Below, in pieces: positions 16,510-25,221 of a DNA stretch of 37,388 bases; position 1 is the first letter of the stretch, and each line of letters begins with the position of its first letter. This DNA is from an uncultured Acetatifactor sp. GTDB taxonomy: Bacteria; Bacillota; Clostridia; Lachnospirales; Lachnospiraceae. The position numbers were made by a program, and so were the translations under genes. The stretch covers positions 1 through 37,388 of the forward strand of contig CATKXX010000029.1 in assembly GCA_949840935.1 (NCBI GenBank), read 5' to 3'. A model generated the notes under the pieces. The model was not told where the DNA came from and made no database searches. It saw only the letters and a program-made list of their open reading frames with translations.

Positions 16510-17919
16510 TTACAGAGGGAATTTAAAGTAGCTCTTTGCGTTGTAGTAAGAGATGTTTTTCACAATTTCGGAAAGAGTCTCATAATCTGCGGGGAATTCT
16601 CCGTTCTCTACCCAGCCGCCCAGCAGGTTGCACAGGATGCGCCGGAAGTACTCATGCCTGGTGTAGGACAGGAAGCTCCTGGAATCTGTCAGCATTCCCA
16701 CGAAACCGGACAGGTTGCCAAGGTTGGCCAGGGAGGTCAGCTGCTCCACCATACCGGTCTTATGATCGTTGAACCACCATGCGCTGCCCTGCTGGATCTT
16801 CGCCACTGCGGTGGAATCCTGGAAGCAGCCCAGCACTGCGCCGATGGACTGGTTGTCGTTGGGGTTTAAGCTGTACAGAATGGTCCTGGGCAGCTCGTCA
16901 GTGACGCAGAGTGCGTTCAGGAAATTCGCCATCTGAGCGGAGGGAGCATCGTTGTTGATGCAGTCGTATCCGGTGTCGGGGCCCAGCTTCTCGAACATGA
17001 GGGTATTATTGTCCCTCTTACAGCCGTAGTGAAGCTGCATTGCCCAGTCGAGCTTATGATACTCCCTGCCCACGAAGAGCATGAATGCGGTCTTGAATTT
17101 CAGCTCATCTTCCCTGGTCAGGATCATCCGGTTCCTTCTCTTTAAGAAGATTTCCTCCAGTTCGTCGTCGCTTGCAGGTACATACATCACGTATTCCAGG
17201 GCGTGGTCGGAGACATTACATCCCATGGAGGCAAAGTAAGCCATGCGTTTTTTCAACGCTTCCTTCACAGCGGCAAAGGTGGTAAGCTTGGGCATTTCCG
17301 CCGCTTCCGCCAGCTTATCCAGGTAATCCAGGTAATCGGGCTTCTCGATGTTCATGGCCTTGTCGGGACGCCATGCGGGAAGGACTTTTACGTCAAAGCT
17401 GTCGTCTTCCGCAATCTTTTTGTGCCATTCCAGGGAATCGATGGGGTCGTCGGTGGTACAGATCAATGTTACATTGCTCTGCTTGATGATATTGCGGACG
17501 CTCATGGAAGGCTGCGCCAGCTTCTCATTACAGATGTTCCATACCTCGTCGGCAGTGTTTTTGTTCAGCACGCCGTTGTAGCCGAAATACCTCTGCAGCT
17601 CCAGGTGGCTCCAGTGGTACAGGGGGTTGCCGATGGCCTTGCCCAGGCATTCCGCCCATTTGCAGAATTTCTCATAGTCGGAAGCGTCGCCGGTGATATA
17701 TTTCTCATCCACTCCACAGGAGCGCATCAGACGCCATTTATAATGGTCGCCGCCCAGCCATACCTGGGTAATGTTCTCAAACTGGCGGTTCTCAGCAATC
17801 TCCCTGGGGTTGATGTGGCAGTGGTAATCCAGAATAGGTGTGTTCTCCGCATATTCGTGAAACAGCTTCTTAGCGGTTTCCGTTTTCAGCAGAAAATCTT
17901 TGTCCATGAATGCTTTCAT
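16510..17919 (-). CDS. uxaC: Uronate isomerase (galacturonate/glucuronate isomerase)
   Basis: A 469-residue amidohydrolase-fold isomerase of normal UxaC length. It converts D-galacturonate to D-tagaturonate (and D-glucuronate to D-fructuronate), the first cytoplasmic step of galacturonate breakdown. ATG at 17919 follows GGAGGAG. The N-terminal metal motif DYHCHINP (H33, H35), the TLICTTDDP strand and the LTDSRSFLSYTRHEYFRRILC stretch near the C-terminus are all present. It lies 53 bases after lacI on the same strand and probably shares its promoter, so it should be induced together with uxaB-uxaA on the other side. Confidence 0.96.
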   Translation of the reverse strand: MKAFMDKDFLLKTETAKKLFHEYAENTPILDYHCHINPREIAENRQFENITQVWLGGDHYKWRLMRSCGVDEKYITGDASDYEKFCKWAECLGKAIGNPLYHWSHLELQRYFGYNGVLNKNTADEVWNICNEKLAQPSMSVRNIIKQSNVTLICTTDDPIDSLEWHKKIAEDDSFDVKVLPAWRPDKAMNIEKPDYLDYLDKLAEAAEMPKLTTFAAVKEALKKRMAYFASMGCNVSDHALEYVMYVPASDDELEEIFLKRRNRMILTREDELKFKTAFMLFVGREYHKLDWAMQLHYGCKRDNNTLMFEKLGPDTGYDCINNDAPSAQMANFLNALCVTDELPRTILYSLNPNDNQSIGAVLGCFQDSTAVAKIQQGSAWWFNDHKTGMVEQLTSLANLGNLSGFVGMLTDSRSFLSYTRHEYFRRILCNLLGGWVENGEFPADYETLSEIVKNISYYNAKSYFKFPL

Positions 17920-17972
17920 TTCTTCTCCTCCATTTTAAATGAATTAAATGAACCATGTTTTATTGTAATATC

Positions 17973-18980
17973 TCAACGGGTGGTGCCCCGTTTTACAATC
18001 TCGCCTGAAAAAATAGTTTTCTTGGGCATCTCGTTGCCGTTCAGGACACCCAGGAGAGTGGTGATCAGGTGCTGGCAGAGAGTCTCCAGCTTGTTGTCGA
18101 TGCTGGTCAGCTCCGGATCGCAGCAGTTTACCAGCATGGAATTGTTGTATCCCAGGATGGAGAAATCCTCCGGTATGTGAAAGCCCGCTTCCCTGGCGTA
18201 TTTCACGCTGGCAAGGGCCAGCGTATCATCCGCGGCGATGACGCCGTGAAACCGGAGGCCTTTCCGCTCCAGCTTTTTTAAATGCTCCGTCATGGCCGGG
18301 ATATCCTCGTGGGAACCGTGATAGAACTGCATAAGATTGCTGCCGGATAAGAGCTTCCGCTCCTCCATGGCCGCCCGGTAGCCGGCAAGCTTGCGTTTGC
18401 CGCTGTAGGAGGCGGAGTTATAGAAATACAGGATATCGCTGATGCCGGTGTCGATCATCTGCAGCGTAGCCTCGTACATGGAGGTAAAGTCGTCGGAAAC
18501 CACACTGTACACATTGGGGGCGTCCAGGTCTGCGTTCAGGAGCATCACCGGAATCTGGGCCGCGGCGTCGGCGATATATTTGTTGTCGCTTTCCCTTTCG
18601 TAGATAAAATTGGAACCTACCAGTATGATTCCGTCCACCTTTTTTGTAATCAGAAGGTTCATGGAAGACATCTTGGAACCCAGCTCATAGCCCGTACAGC
18701 ACAAAATACTGTCGTAGCCGTTGGCCCGAAGCTTCTGTTCTATGTAGTAGATGGCTTTGGCAAGGTACAGGTCGGAGCTGTCGGCGCACATGATGCCGAT
18801 AGTCTTCATGGTGTTCAACCCAAGCCCTCTGGCAAAGGCATTGGGGGTATATTCGTACCGGTTGATCACATCCAGTACTTTTTTCTTGGTCTTTTCACTG
18901 ACATTGCTGCTTCCGTTTAAGACACGGGAAACCGTAGCGATGGAAACACCGGCCTTTTCGGAAATATCATAGATTGTCAT
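17973..18980 (-). CDS. LacI-family regulator of the galacturonate genes
   Basis: A 335-residue repressor. ATG at 18980 follows GAGGTAACACCC. Residues 1-50 are a LacI helix-turn-helix with hinge (TIYDISEKAGVSIATVSRVLNG); residues 60-330 form a periplasmic-binding-protein-like sensor domain (GIMCADSSDLYLAKAIYYIE, ILVGSNFI, FHGVIAADDTLA). It is encoded between uxaC and uxaB-uxaA, and two similar palindromes lie at the two divergent promoters. It therefore most likely represses both arms and itself, and is released by a galacturonate-derived metabolite. The inducer is inferred; UxuR/ExuR of E. coli do the same job but belong to the GntR family. Confidence 0.92.
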   Translation of the reverse strand: MTIYDISEKAGVSIATVSRVLNGSSNVSEKTKKKVLDVINRYEYTPNAFARGLGLNTMKTIGIMCADSSDLYLAKAIYYIEQKLRANGYDSILCCTGYELGSKMSSMNLLITKKVDGIILVGSNFIYERESDNKYIADAAAQIPVMLLNADLDAPNVYSVVSDDFTSMYEATLQMIDTGISDILYFYNSASYSGKRKLAGYRAAMEERKLLSGSNLMQFYHGSHEDIPAMTEHLKKLERKGLRFHGVIAADDTLALASVKYAREAGFHIPEDFSILGYNNSMLVNCCDPELTSIDNKLETLCQHLITTLLGVLNGNEMPKKTIFSGEIVKRGTTR

Positions 18981-19040
18981 GGGTGTTACCTCGTGTGCTG
19001 TAAACCGGTGCCGCAGACAGCACCTTTTTGAACGAAAATA

Positions 19041-19054
19041 TGTAAGTAGTTACA
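19041..19054. promoter_or_regulatory. LacI operator at the lacI-uxaC promoter
   Basis: TGTAAGTAGTTACA has perfect TGTAA/TTACA arms. It lies 15 bases downstream of the minus-strand -10 box, so a bound repressor would block lacI-uxaC transcription. It shares TGTAAGTA with the site at 19176-19191. Confidence 0.7.
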
Positions 19055-19069
19055 AAATGTCCTATCCAA

Positions 19070-19098
19070 ATTATAGCTAACCCCGCGCTTTTTTTCAA
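19070..19098 (-). promoter_or_regulatory. Promoter of lacI-uxaC
   Basis: Read on the minus strand: -35 TTGAAA (19098-19093), 17 bases, then a perfect -10 TATAAT (19075-19070). The operator at 19041-19054 is just downstream. Confidence 0.72.
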
Positions 19099-19142
19099 GA
19101 CATATTTTTTGGAAGCCGCTGTAAACATTTGTTTTTTGCATA

Positions 19143-19171
19143 TTGACGAAAGAAGTTTTTGGCAGTAAAAT
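19143..19171 (+). promoter_or_regulatory. Promoter of uxaB-uxaA
   Basis: The -35 box TTGACG (19143-19148) and the -10 box TAAAAT (19166-19171) are exactly 17 bases apart. The operator at 19176-19191 begins four bases after the -10, covering the transcription start. Confidence 0.75.
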
Positions 19172-19175
19172 TATT

Positions 19176-19191
19176 TGTGAAAGTACTTACA
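19176..19191. promoter_or_regulatory. LacI operator at the uxaB-uxaA promoter
   Basis: TGTGAAAGTACTTACA; its complement, TGTAAGTACTTTCACA, shares the TGTAAGTA half-site of the operator at 19041. The centre AAGTACTT is an exact palindrome. Its position over the start site is typical of repression. Confidence 0.7.
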
Positions 19192-19384
19192 TAGAATCTG
19201 CCGCCCGGCGGAGCTGTAAAGTACGCAGGACGTGAGGAAGTGGCGTGCCCGTGAGAGCGGGCGGAAGAAAGCAGGGCTGGATGCAGGAGCTGTCCGGCCC
19301 GCAGGTTTGTGTCTGCGCGGCGCCCGCAAACCTGTAAGCTGTGATTTGGCTTTGCACGGCAGGCCGCGCAGAAACGAGGTTAAG
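19192..19384 (+). promoter_or_regulatory. Long structured leader of uxaB
   Basis: About 200 nt of GC-rich untranslated leader separate the uxaB promoter from its start codon. CAGGTTTG (19302-19309) pairs perfectly with CAAACCTG (19327-19334). CTGCGCGGC (19313-19321), lying in the loop of that hairpin, pairs perfectly with GCCGCGCAG (19363-19371), only a few bases before the ribosome site ACGAGG (19374-19379). The two stems would form either a pseudoknot or competing folds. No known riboswitch class was recognised. Confidence 0.45.
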
Positions 19385-20845
19385 ATGGAGCTTTTAAACA
19401 AGTCAATGACGGGTAAGAAGGAGAGGCCTGTCAAGGTCGTACAGTTTGGCGAGGGGAATTTCCTTCGCGCGTTCGTGGATTACATGATCGATATCGCCAA
19501 TGAGCAGGGGACGTTCGACGGGGATATCGTGCTGATCAAGCCCATTGAGTTCGGAAACCTGGAGATGTTCCACAACCAGGACTGCCAGTACACCGTCTCC
19601 CTCCGCGGCAATGTGGACGGCGAGGGAAAGATTTTAAACAGAGTGGTGACCAGCGTGGCGGATGTGGTTGACACCTACAATGAGTATGAGAAGTACATGG
19701 GCCTGGCAGAGCTCGATACCCTCCGTTTTGTGGTATCCAACACTACCGAGGCGGGCATCGTATTTGATAATACCGACAAATTTGAGATGAATCCTCCCAA
19801 GACCTTCCCCGGAAAGCTGACTAAGTTTTTGTATCACAGATTCGAGACCTTCCAGGGAGATCCGGGCAAGGGCCTTGTAATGCTTCCCGTGGAGCTTATC
19901 GACGACAACGGCATTATGCTGAAAAAGTGCGTGATGCAGCTGATCGAGCTTTGGGGCCTGTCCGACGAGTTTAAAAAGTGGGTGGAGGAAGCCTGCGTCT
20001 TTACCGCGACCCTGGTAGACCGTATTGTCACCGGATATCCCCGGGCTACGGAGAAGGAAGAATGGGAGAAGCTGGGCTATGAGGATCATATCATGGTAAC
20101 AGGGGAGCCCTTTGCCCTCTGGGTGATTGAGTCCGACAAGGACATCAGTAAGGAATTTGACCTGCCCGGCGCGGGACTTCCCGTGGTGTTTACGGACGAC
20201 CATCATCCTTATAAGCAGAGAAAGGTGCGCATCTTAAACGGCGCCCATACTTCTTTTGTGCTGGCTTCCTGGCTCTGCGGCAACGATATTGTGAGACAGT
20301 CCATGGAGGACGACGATATCCGTGATTTCATGAATAAGACCATCTTTGACGAGGTGATCCCCACCCTGACCCTTCCCGAGGACGAGCTGAAGGCCTTTGC
20401 GGGCGAGGTGGTAAACCGTTTCAACAATCCCTATGTGGATCACGCGCTGCTGGCAATCTCCTTAAACTCCGTCTCCAAGTGGAGGGCGAGATGCCTGCCC
20501 AGCCTGCTGGGATATGTGGATAAGTTCGGGAAGCTTCCCGCCCACATGACCTTCTCCATCGCGGCGCTGATGGCGTTCTACACCGGCACGGAGATCAGGG
20601 ACAATGTGCTGATTGGACACAGGAACGGCGAGGAATACAACGTGAAGGACGATATGCCTGTGCTGGAATTCTTCCGGGACAACTGTGAGAAGGATACGAA
20701 GGAATTTGTAACCGCTTACCTTGGCAGGGAGGATTTCCACGGACAGGATCTGAATCAGGTTCCCGGACTGACGGAGGCGGTAACTTCTTATCTGGATGAT
20801 ATCAAGACGAATGGTATGAGGGCGGCATTATGCAGAATTTCCTGA
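19385..20845 (+). CDS. uxaB: Tagaturonate reductase (altronate oxidoreductase)
   Basis: A 486-residue NAD-dependent enzyme of the polyol/mannitol dehydrogenase family that reduces D-tagaturonate to D-altronate. ATG 19385 follows ACGAGG and gives the known UxaB N-terminus; 51 further codons upstream belong to the leader. The nucleotide-binding start VVQFGEGNFLRAFVDY is near-identical in pattern to E. coli UxaB, and the family signature with the catalytic lysine is present as KVRILNGAHTS. The normal length is about 480 residues. The stop overlaps the uxaA start by 16 bases, so the two are co-transcribed and probably translationally coupled. Confidence 0.95.
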   Translation: MELLNKSMTGKKERPVKVVQFGEGNFLRAFVDYMIDIANEQGTFDGDIVLIKPIEFGNLEMFHNQDCQYTVSLRGNVDGEGKILNRVVTSVADVVDTYNEYEKYMGLAELDTLRFVVSNTTEAGIVFDNTDKFEMNPPKTFPGKLTKFLYHRFETFQGDPGKGLVMLPVELIDDNGIMLKKCVMQLIELWGLSDEFKKWVEEACVFTATLVDRIVTGYPRATEKEEWEKLGYEDHIMVTGEPFALWVIESDKDISKEFDLPGAGLPVVFTDDHHPYKQRKVRILNGAHTSFVLASWLCGNDIVRQSMEDDDIRDFMNKTIFDEVIPTLTLPEDELKAFAGEVVNRFNNPYVDHALLAISLNSVSKWRARCLPSLLGYVDKFGKLPAHMTFSIAALMAFYTGTEIRDNVLIGHRNGEEYNVKDDMPVLEFFRDNCEKDTKEFVTAYLGREDFHGQDLNQVPGLTEAVTSYLDDIKTNGMRAALCRIS

Positions 20846-22323
20846 AAATAAATGACAATGACAATGTGGTGGTGGCGCTGAACGCGATTCCCCAAGGGGA
20901 AACCATACAGGTGGAAGTCCAGGGAGAGGTAAAAAGCGTGACGGCCCTGGAGGAGATTCCCGCAGGCCACAAGATGGCAGTCTGCGATATCCCTGAGGGG
21001 GGCGAGGTCATCAAGTACGGCTACCGCATCGGCAATACAAAGGAAGCGGTGAAGTGCGGCGGCTGGATCCATACTCACAATGTAAAGACGGCCCTGGGCG
21101 ACCTTCTGGAGTACACCTATGAGCCTGTCACCGTGGAAGAAAAGACCACGGAGGATGTTACCTTCATGGGGTTTCAACGCCCTGACGGCAAGGTAGGCGT
21201 CCGCAACGAGATCTGGGTGATCCCCACGGTGGGCTGCGTCAACAATGTGGCCACCGCCATTGCCAGACAGGCGAACGCCTTTGTAAAAGGCACGGTGGAG
21301 GAGGTCATTGCGTTTCCCCATCCTTACGGCTGTTCCCAGATGGGGGACGATCAGGAGCATACCAGGAAGATCCTGGCGGATCTGATCAACCATCCCAATG
21401 CGGGCGGCGTGCTGGTGCTGGGGCTGGGCTGTGAGAACAGCAATATCGACGTGCTGAAGCCCTACATCGGCGATTACGACGAGAACAGGGTGAAATTCCT
21501 GGTGTCCCAGGAGTCCGACGACGAGATCGGGGACGCGGTGGAGATCATCAAGGGATTGATTGAGTATGCTTCGGGATTTGAGCGGGAGCCTATCAGCGTC
21601 AGCAAACTGGTAGTGGGCATGAAATGCGGCGGCAGCGACGGCCTTTCCGGTATCACTGCGAACCCTCTGGTGGGGCGTTTCTCCGACCTGCTGATCTCCA
21701 AGGGCGGCACCACCATCCTGACGGAGGTTCCCGAGATGTTCGGCGCGGAGACGATCCTGATGAACCGCTGTGCAAACGAAGAACTGTTCCATCAGACGGT
21801 GGATCTGATCAACGACTTTAAGAATTATTTCAAGAGCCATAACCAGACGATTTATGAGAATCCCTCCCCCGGGAACAAAAAAGGCGGGATTTCCACCCTG
21901 GAGGATAAGTCCCTGGGCTGCACCCAGAAGTCCGGCAGCGCCCTGGTGAAGGGCGTGCTGCAGTACGGGGAGACGGTGAAGACCCCGGGCCTGAACCTGC
22001 TCAGCGCTCCCGGGAACGATCTGGTGGCGGCCACGGCGCTGGCGGCGGCGGGAGCCCATATCGTGCTGTTTACCACCGGCCGGGGTACTCCCTTTGCTTC
22101 CCCCGTGCCCACCATGAAGATTGCCACAAACTCCAGGCTGGCGGGAAAGAAGTCCAATTGGATTGACTTCAACGCGGGCGTGTTGGTGGAGGACAGCAAT
22201 ATGGCGGCGGAGACGGAGAACCTGTTCCGCTATGTAGTGGAGGTTGCCTCCGGGAAAAAGGTCTGCAGCGAGGCGGCAGGCTTCCATGATATGGCAATCT
22301 TTAAACAGGGTGTTACCCTTTAA
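20830..22323 (+). CDS. uxaA: Altronate dehydratase
   Basis: A 497-residue enzyme, the normal length for full UxaA, that dehydrates D-altronate to 2-keto-3-deoxy-D-gluconate. ATG 20830 lies inside the 3' end of uxaB, preceded by GAGGGCGG. The N-terminal SAF domain (about residues 1-90; LEEIPAGHKMAVCDI, GGWIHTHNV) is joined to the C-terminal D-galactarate/altronate dehydratase domain (GFQRPDGKVGVRN, VIAFPHPYGCSQMG, VLVLGLGCEN, MKCGGSDGLSGITANP). Conserved Cys and His residues for the iron site are visible. The KDG kinase and aldolase that should follow in the pathway are not in this window. Confidence 0.96.
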   Translation: MQNFLKINDNDNVVVALNAIPQGETIQVEVQGEVKSVTALEEIPAGHKMAVCDIPEGGEVIKYGYRIGNTKEAVKCGGWIHTHNVKTALGDLLEYTYEPVTVEEKTTEDVTFMGFQRPDGKVGVRNEIWVIPTVGCVNNVATAIARQANAFVKGTVEEVIAFPHPYGCSQMGDDQEHTRKILADLINHPNAGGVLVLGLGCENSNIDVLKPYIGDYDENRVKFLVSQESDDEIGDAVEIIKGLIEYASGFEREPISVSKLVVGMKCGGSDGLSGITANPLVGRFSDLLISKGGTTILTEVPEMFGAETILMNRCANEELFHQTVDLINDFKNYFKSHNQTIYENPSPGNKKGGISTLEDKSLGCTQKSGSALVKGVLQYGETVKTPGLNLLSAPGNDLVAATALAAAGAHIVLFTTGRGTPFASPVPTMKIATNSRLAGKKSNWIDFNAGVLVEDSNMAAETENLFRYVVEVASGKKVCSEAAGFHDMAIFKQGVTL

Positions 22324-22342
22324 AACAGTAAGGCGGATTGTG

Positions 22343-22381
22343 CCCCGCGGAAAGACAGAAAGCCTTTCTGCGGGGTATTTT
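22343..22381 (+). terminator. Terminator or attenuator after uxaA
   Basis: CCCCGC (22343-22348) pairs with GCGGGG (22370-22375), the inner GGAAAG/CTTTCT continues the stem, and TATTTT follows. It lies 20 bases after the uxaA stop. Because no clear new promoter is seen before the next gene, it may only reduce read-through into the downstream GH28 genes. Confidence 0.65.
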
Positions 22382-22443
22382 ACAATACAGGCCGGGCACA
22401 GGGAGCTGCCGGGAATCTGTGAACGATGCAAGGAGGTATGGAC

Positions 22444-22980
22444 ATGAAAGAACAATTGGCGGCTGCGTTGCGGGGAATTGCCGTGAAAGATACAAATATG
22501 GTGGCAGAGGCAGCACAGCAGATAAAGCGGCTGCCCAGGACGGAGGAAGGGCTGTTTGATACGGGCTGTGTGGATAAAGACTGTTTTGAGGCGGCCAGAT
22601 GGGTCTATCCGGTTTACGCTTATTATGAGACCGAGTGTAATAAGAAGGAGTGCTATCCCGATCTGCTGAAGCAGATGGAGCTGCTGGACAGGAAGCGGAA
22701 GGAGGCGGCGTCCATGGGGGCTTCGGCGCTTTTCCTGGATGCGCTGATCCACACCATTGACAATGTGACGCCCCAGCTTTATGAGTATTACATAGAACTG
22801 GTGGGACTGTTTAAGGCGGCTGTGAAGGAGACCATCGCCACATATTACAGGGATGGTGAATTTACCGATGGCAGCGCAGGCGGGGCGGAGGCGGAAAGGC
22901 TGATCCGTGAGGCCATTACCCATGCCGGGGAGACTTATGTGCTGCTGGCGGAAAAGTATGAGGAATACGGGCAGCGCTGA
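22444..22980 (+). CDS. Small helical protein of unknown function in the pectin locus
   Basis: A 178-residue cytoplasmic protein. ATG 22444 lies seven bases after AAGGAGG; two earlier in-frame ATGs (22426, 22438) are too close to or upstream of that site. The sequence is predicted mostly helical, rich in aromatic residues (WVYPVYAYYETE, LYEYYIELVGLFKAAV). It faintly recalls the alpha-helical barrels of unsaturated uronyl hydrolases (GH88/GH105), but at less than half their length and without a catalytic motif I can point to; this is a weak resemblance. It ends 18 bases before the GH28 gene, so both are surely co-transcribed. A helper or substrate-binding role in oligogalacturonide breakdown is only a guess from position. 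Confidence 0.8.
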   Translation: MKEQLAAALRGIAVKDTNMVAEAAQQIKRLPRTEEGLFDTGCVDKDCFEAARWVYPVYAYYETECNKKECYPDLLKQMELLDRKRKEAASMGASALFLDALIHTIDNVTPQLYEYYIELVGLFKAAVKETIATYYRDGEFTDGSAGGAEAERLIREAITHAGETYVLLAEKYEEYGQR

Positions 22981-22998
22981 CAGGGAAAGGAGAAGGGT

Positions 22999-24555
22999 AT
23001 GGAGATCATTCATGTTATGAACACGGCCAGAAGCGCCGTGATAGAAATAAAGGACGGCGGGCGCTATGAGACGAAGGAGCCTTACCGGGTGCTGGTCAAC
23101 GGGGAGGAGAAGCTGACTGCTAAGAAGACCATTGTCTCATTGTATGATTTAAAGCCGGACACGGAATATCATGTGGAAGTCTGGGACGGCTCCGGGAAGG
23201 CGGGCAGCCTGAATTTTAAGACGGACTATGAATTTGTGACACTCGACGTAAGGAGGTTCGGGGCCAGGGGCGACGGGGAGCATGACGATACTCATCACAT
23301 CCAGGCGGCCATCCTGGCCTGCCCGGAGCATGGCCGTGTGCTGATACCGGCGGGAACCTACCGCATTTCTTCCCTTTTCTTAAAGAGCCACACCCGGATC
23401 GAGCTGGCAAAGGGGGCGGAATTAAAGGCCTTTACGGAGATGGATAAATTCCCTGTTTTCCCCGGGTGGGTTGAGAGCTATGACGAGACGGACGGCTATA
23501 ACCTGGGAAGCTGGGAGGGGAATCCCCTAAATATCTATACCGGTATTATCTGCGGCGTCGATGTGGAGGATGTGGTGATCTATGGGCAGGGTGTGATCAA
23601 TGGAAACGCTTCCACGGAGGACTGGTGGAAGGTGCCCATGAAGTATAAGGAGACGTTCCGTCCCCGCCTGTTTTTTATCAACAACTGCCGCAGGATCACG
23701 CTGGCGGGAGTGAAGGTGTGCAATTCGCCTTCCTGGACGCTGCATCCGTATTTCAGCGAGGATGTAAGGTTTATTGACCTGTTTGTGTCCAATCCCGCGG
23801 ACTCCCCCAACACCGACGGCTGCGACCCGGAGTCCTGTAAGAATGTGGATATCCTGGGTGTGCATTTTTCCGTGGGGGATGACTGCATCGCGGTAAAGAG
23901 CGGCAAAATTTATATGGGGAGGAAGTACAAGACGCCCTCGGAGAACATCCGCATCCGCCAGTGCCTGATGGAAGACGGACATGGGGCGGTGACGCTGGGC
24001 AGCGAGATGGCGGGAGGCATTGTCAACCTCGTCGTGGAGGACTGCGTTTTCCGCCGCACGGACAGGGGGCTGCGCATCAAGACCAGAAGGGGCAGAGGAA
24101 AGGATGCCATTCTGGACGGCATCACCTTCCGCAATCTGGATCTGGATCATGTGATGACCCCGCTGGTGGCAAATTCCTTCTATTTCTGTGATCCTGACGG
24201 GCATACGCCCTATGTGCAGTCCAGGGAGCCGTATCCGGTGGACGACAGGACGCCCTCCATTAAGAAGATGGTATTTGAGAACCTGGAGTGCACCAACTGC
24301 CATGTGGCGGCGGCCTTCTTTGACGGGCTCCCCGAGCAGAAGATTGAGGAGATCGTCATGAAGAACATTTCCATCAGCTATGCGGAGAACCCGAAAGAAG
24401 GCGTCCCCGCCATGTCCGAGACAGTGCCCAGCAGCACGAAGCGGGGGCTGTTTGCGAGAAATGTGAAAAAGCTGATCCTGGAGAAGGTAAAGATCGAGGG
24501 GCAGAGCGGCCAGGCGTATGAGCTGATCGGGGTGGATGAGCTGGTGGAAAGGTGA
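22999..24555 (+). CDS. GH28 exo-polygalacturonase-like enzyme, cytoplasmic
   Basis: A 518-residue enzyme; ATG 22999 follows AAAGGAGAAGGG. Residues 1-75 form a fibronectin-III-like domain (LYDLKPDTEYHVEVWD), followed by a GH28 beta-helix. All catalytic motifs are canonical: NTDGCDP with D273, GDDC with D294 and D295, GHG with H328, and RIK with R359 and K361. FN3 plus GH28 is the usual layout of exo-poly-alpha-galacturonosidases, which release galacturonate units or dimers from chain ends. There is no signal peptide, so it should digest oligogalacturonides already in the cell and feed UxaC. It lies in the uxaB-uxaA direction after the small helical protein. Confidence 0.93.
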   Translation: MEIIHVMNTARSAVIEIKDGGRYETKEPYRVLVNGEEKLTAKKTIVSLYDLKPDTEYHVEVWDGSGKAGSLNFKTDYEFVTLDVRRFGARGDGEHDDTHHIQAAILACPEHGRVLIPAGTYRISSLFLKSHTRIELAKGAELKAFTEMDKFPVFPGWVESYDETDGYNLGSWEGNPLNIYTGIICGVDVEDVVIYGQGVINGNASTEDWWKVPMKYKETFRPRLFFINNCRRITLAGVKVCNSPSWTLHPYFSEDVRFIDLFVSNPADSPNTDGCDPESCKNVDILGVHFSVGDDCIAVKSGKIYMGRKYKTPSENIRIRQCLMEDGHGAVTLGSEMAGGIVNLVVEDCVFRRTDRGLRIKTRRGRGKDAILDGITFRNLDLDHVMTPLVANSFYFCDPDGHTPYVQSREPYPVDDRTPSIKKMVFENLECTNCHVAAAFFDGLPEQKIEEIVMKNISISYAENPKEGVPAMSETVPSSTKRGLFARNVKKLILEKVKIEGQSGQAYELIGVDELVER

Positions 24556-24658
24556 CGGAAGGAAGCTGGAGTGGCTTTTGCGCGCTGCACACAATAAGAG
24601 TATTGACGTTGTATGGGCGGGCAGAAAATAAGGGCGGCACAGTGTTGAGGAAGGTATA

Positions 24659-25156
24659 ATGATCAGGAATGAATACAGGGTCACATGGGAAATTTTTCGG
24701 TCTTGGATGTGGGAAAATAAGAGGAAGCCTCCAAGGCTTGTCTTTACCATTGTGTGGGTTTTGTTCGGGATCGCGGTAACATGGCTGGCGGCGGCGTACC
24801 GGTTTGCCCCGTATCTGGTTATGACGTTTTTCTGCCTCTACCGTGCATTCCTGCGGGACATTCTTGCGGCGAAAAGGCAGTACGGGGCCATGGCAAAGAG
24901 CTATGGGCAGAAGGACTGGCTCAGGAGCATTACCTTTGACGAGGAGCAGATCACGCTGAAGGAAGGGAATCTTTCCGTGAATTACAGGTATTCGGATATC
25001 AGTGGGATCAGGGAAGCGGGCAACAGGGTGTGGCTGACCCTTAAGGATGGAAAGGTCATCCGGCTGTACAAGGATTGCTTTGTGGGCTCGGACTGGGAGG
25101 GATGCAGGGAGTTGACAGCGCGGAAGTGCGGTTCCCTGTTGCAGCCTGAAGGCTGA
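24659..25156 (+). CDS. YcxB-like small membrane protein
   Basis: A 165-residue protein; ATG 24659 follows GAGGAAGG. Two membrane helices lie at about residues 27-62, followed by a soluble domain (ITFDEEQITLKEGNLSVNYRYSDISGI, VWLTLKDGKVIRLYKDCF) typical of the YcxB family. That family's function is unknown; the soluble part has a PH-like or beta-rich look. It sits between two sugar-metabolism genes and may simply be carried in the transcript. Confidence 0.75.
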   Translation: MIRNEYRVTWEIFRSWMWENKRKPPRLVFTIVWVLFGIAVTWLAAAYRFAPYLVMTFFCLYRAFLRDILAAKRQYGAMAKSYGQKDWLRSITFDEEQITLKEGNLSVNYRYSDISGIREAGNRVWLTLKDGKVIRLYKDCFVGSDWEGCRELTARKCGSLLQPEG

Positions 25157-25221
25157 GCCGGAGAGAATTTTTGAGGTGTTGCAGTCTTTATAAAAATTTA
25201 AAATAAACGGAGGAAAGAAGT

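Noticed and set aside
20788..23013. A 741-codon open frame on the minus strand
   Set aside because: It lies wholly opposite uxaA, the small helical protein and the end of uxaB, has a His/Leu/Arg-rich composition, no ribosome site and no family likeness; it is a by-product of the GC-rich third positions of the real genes.
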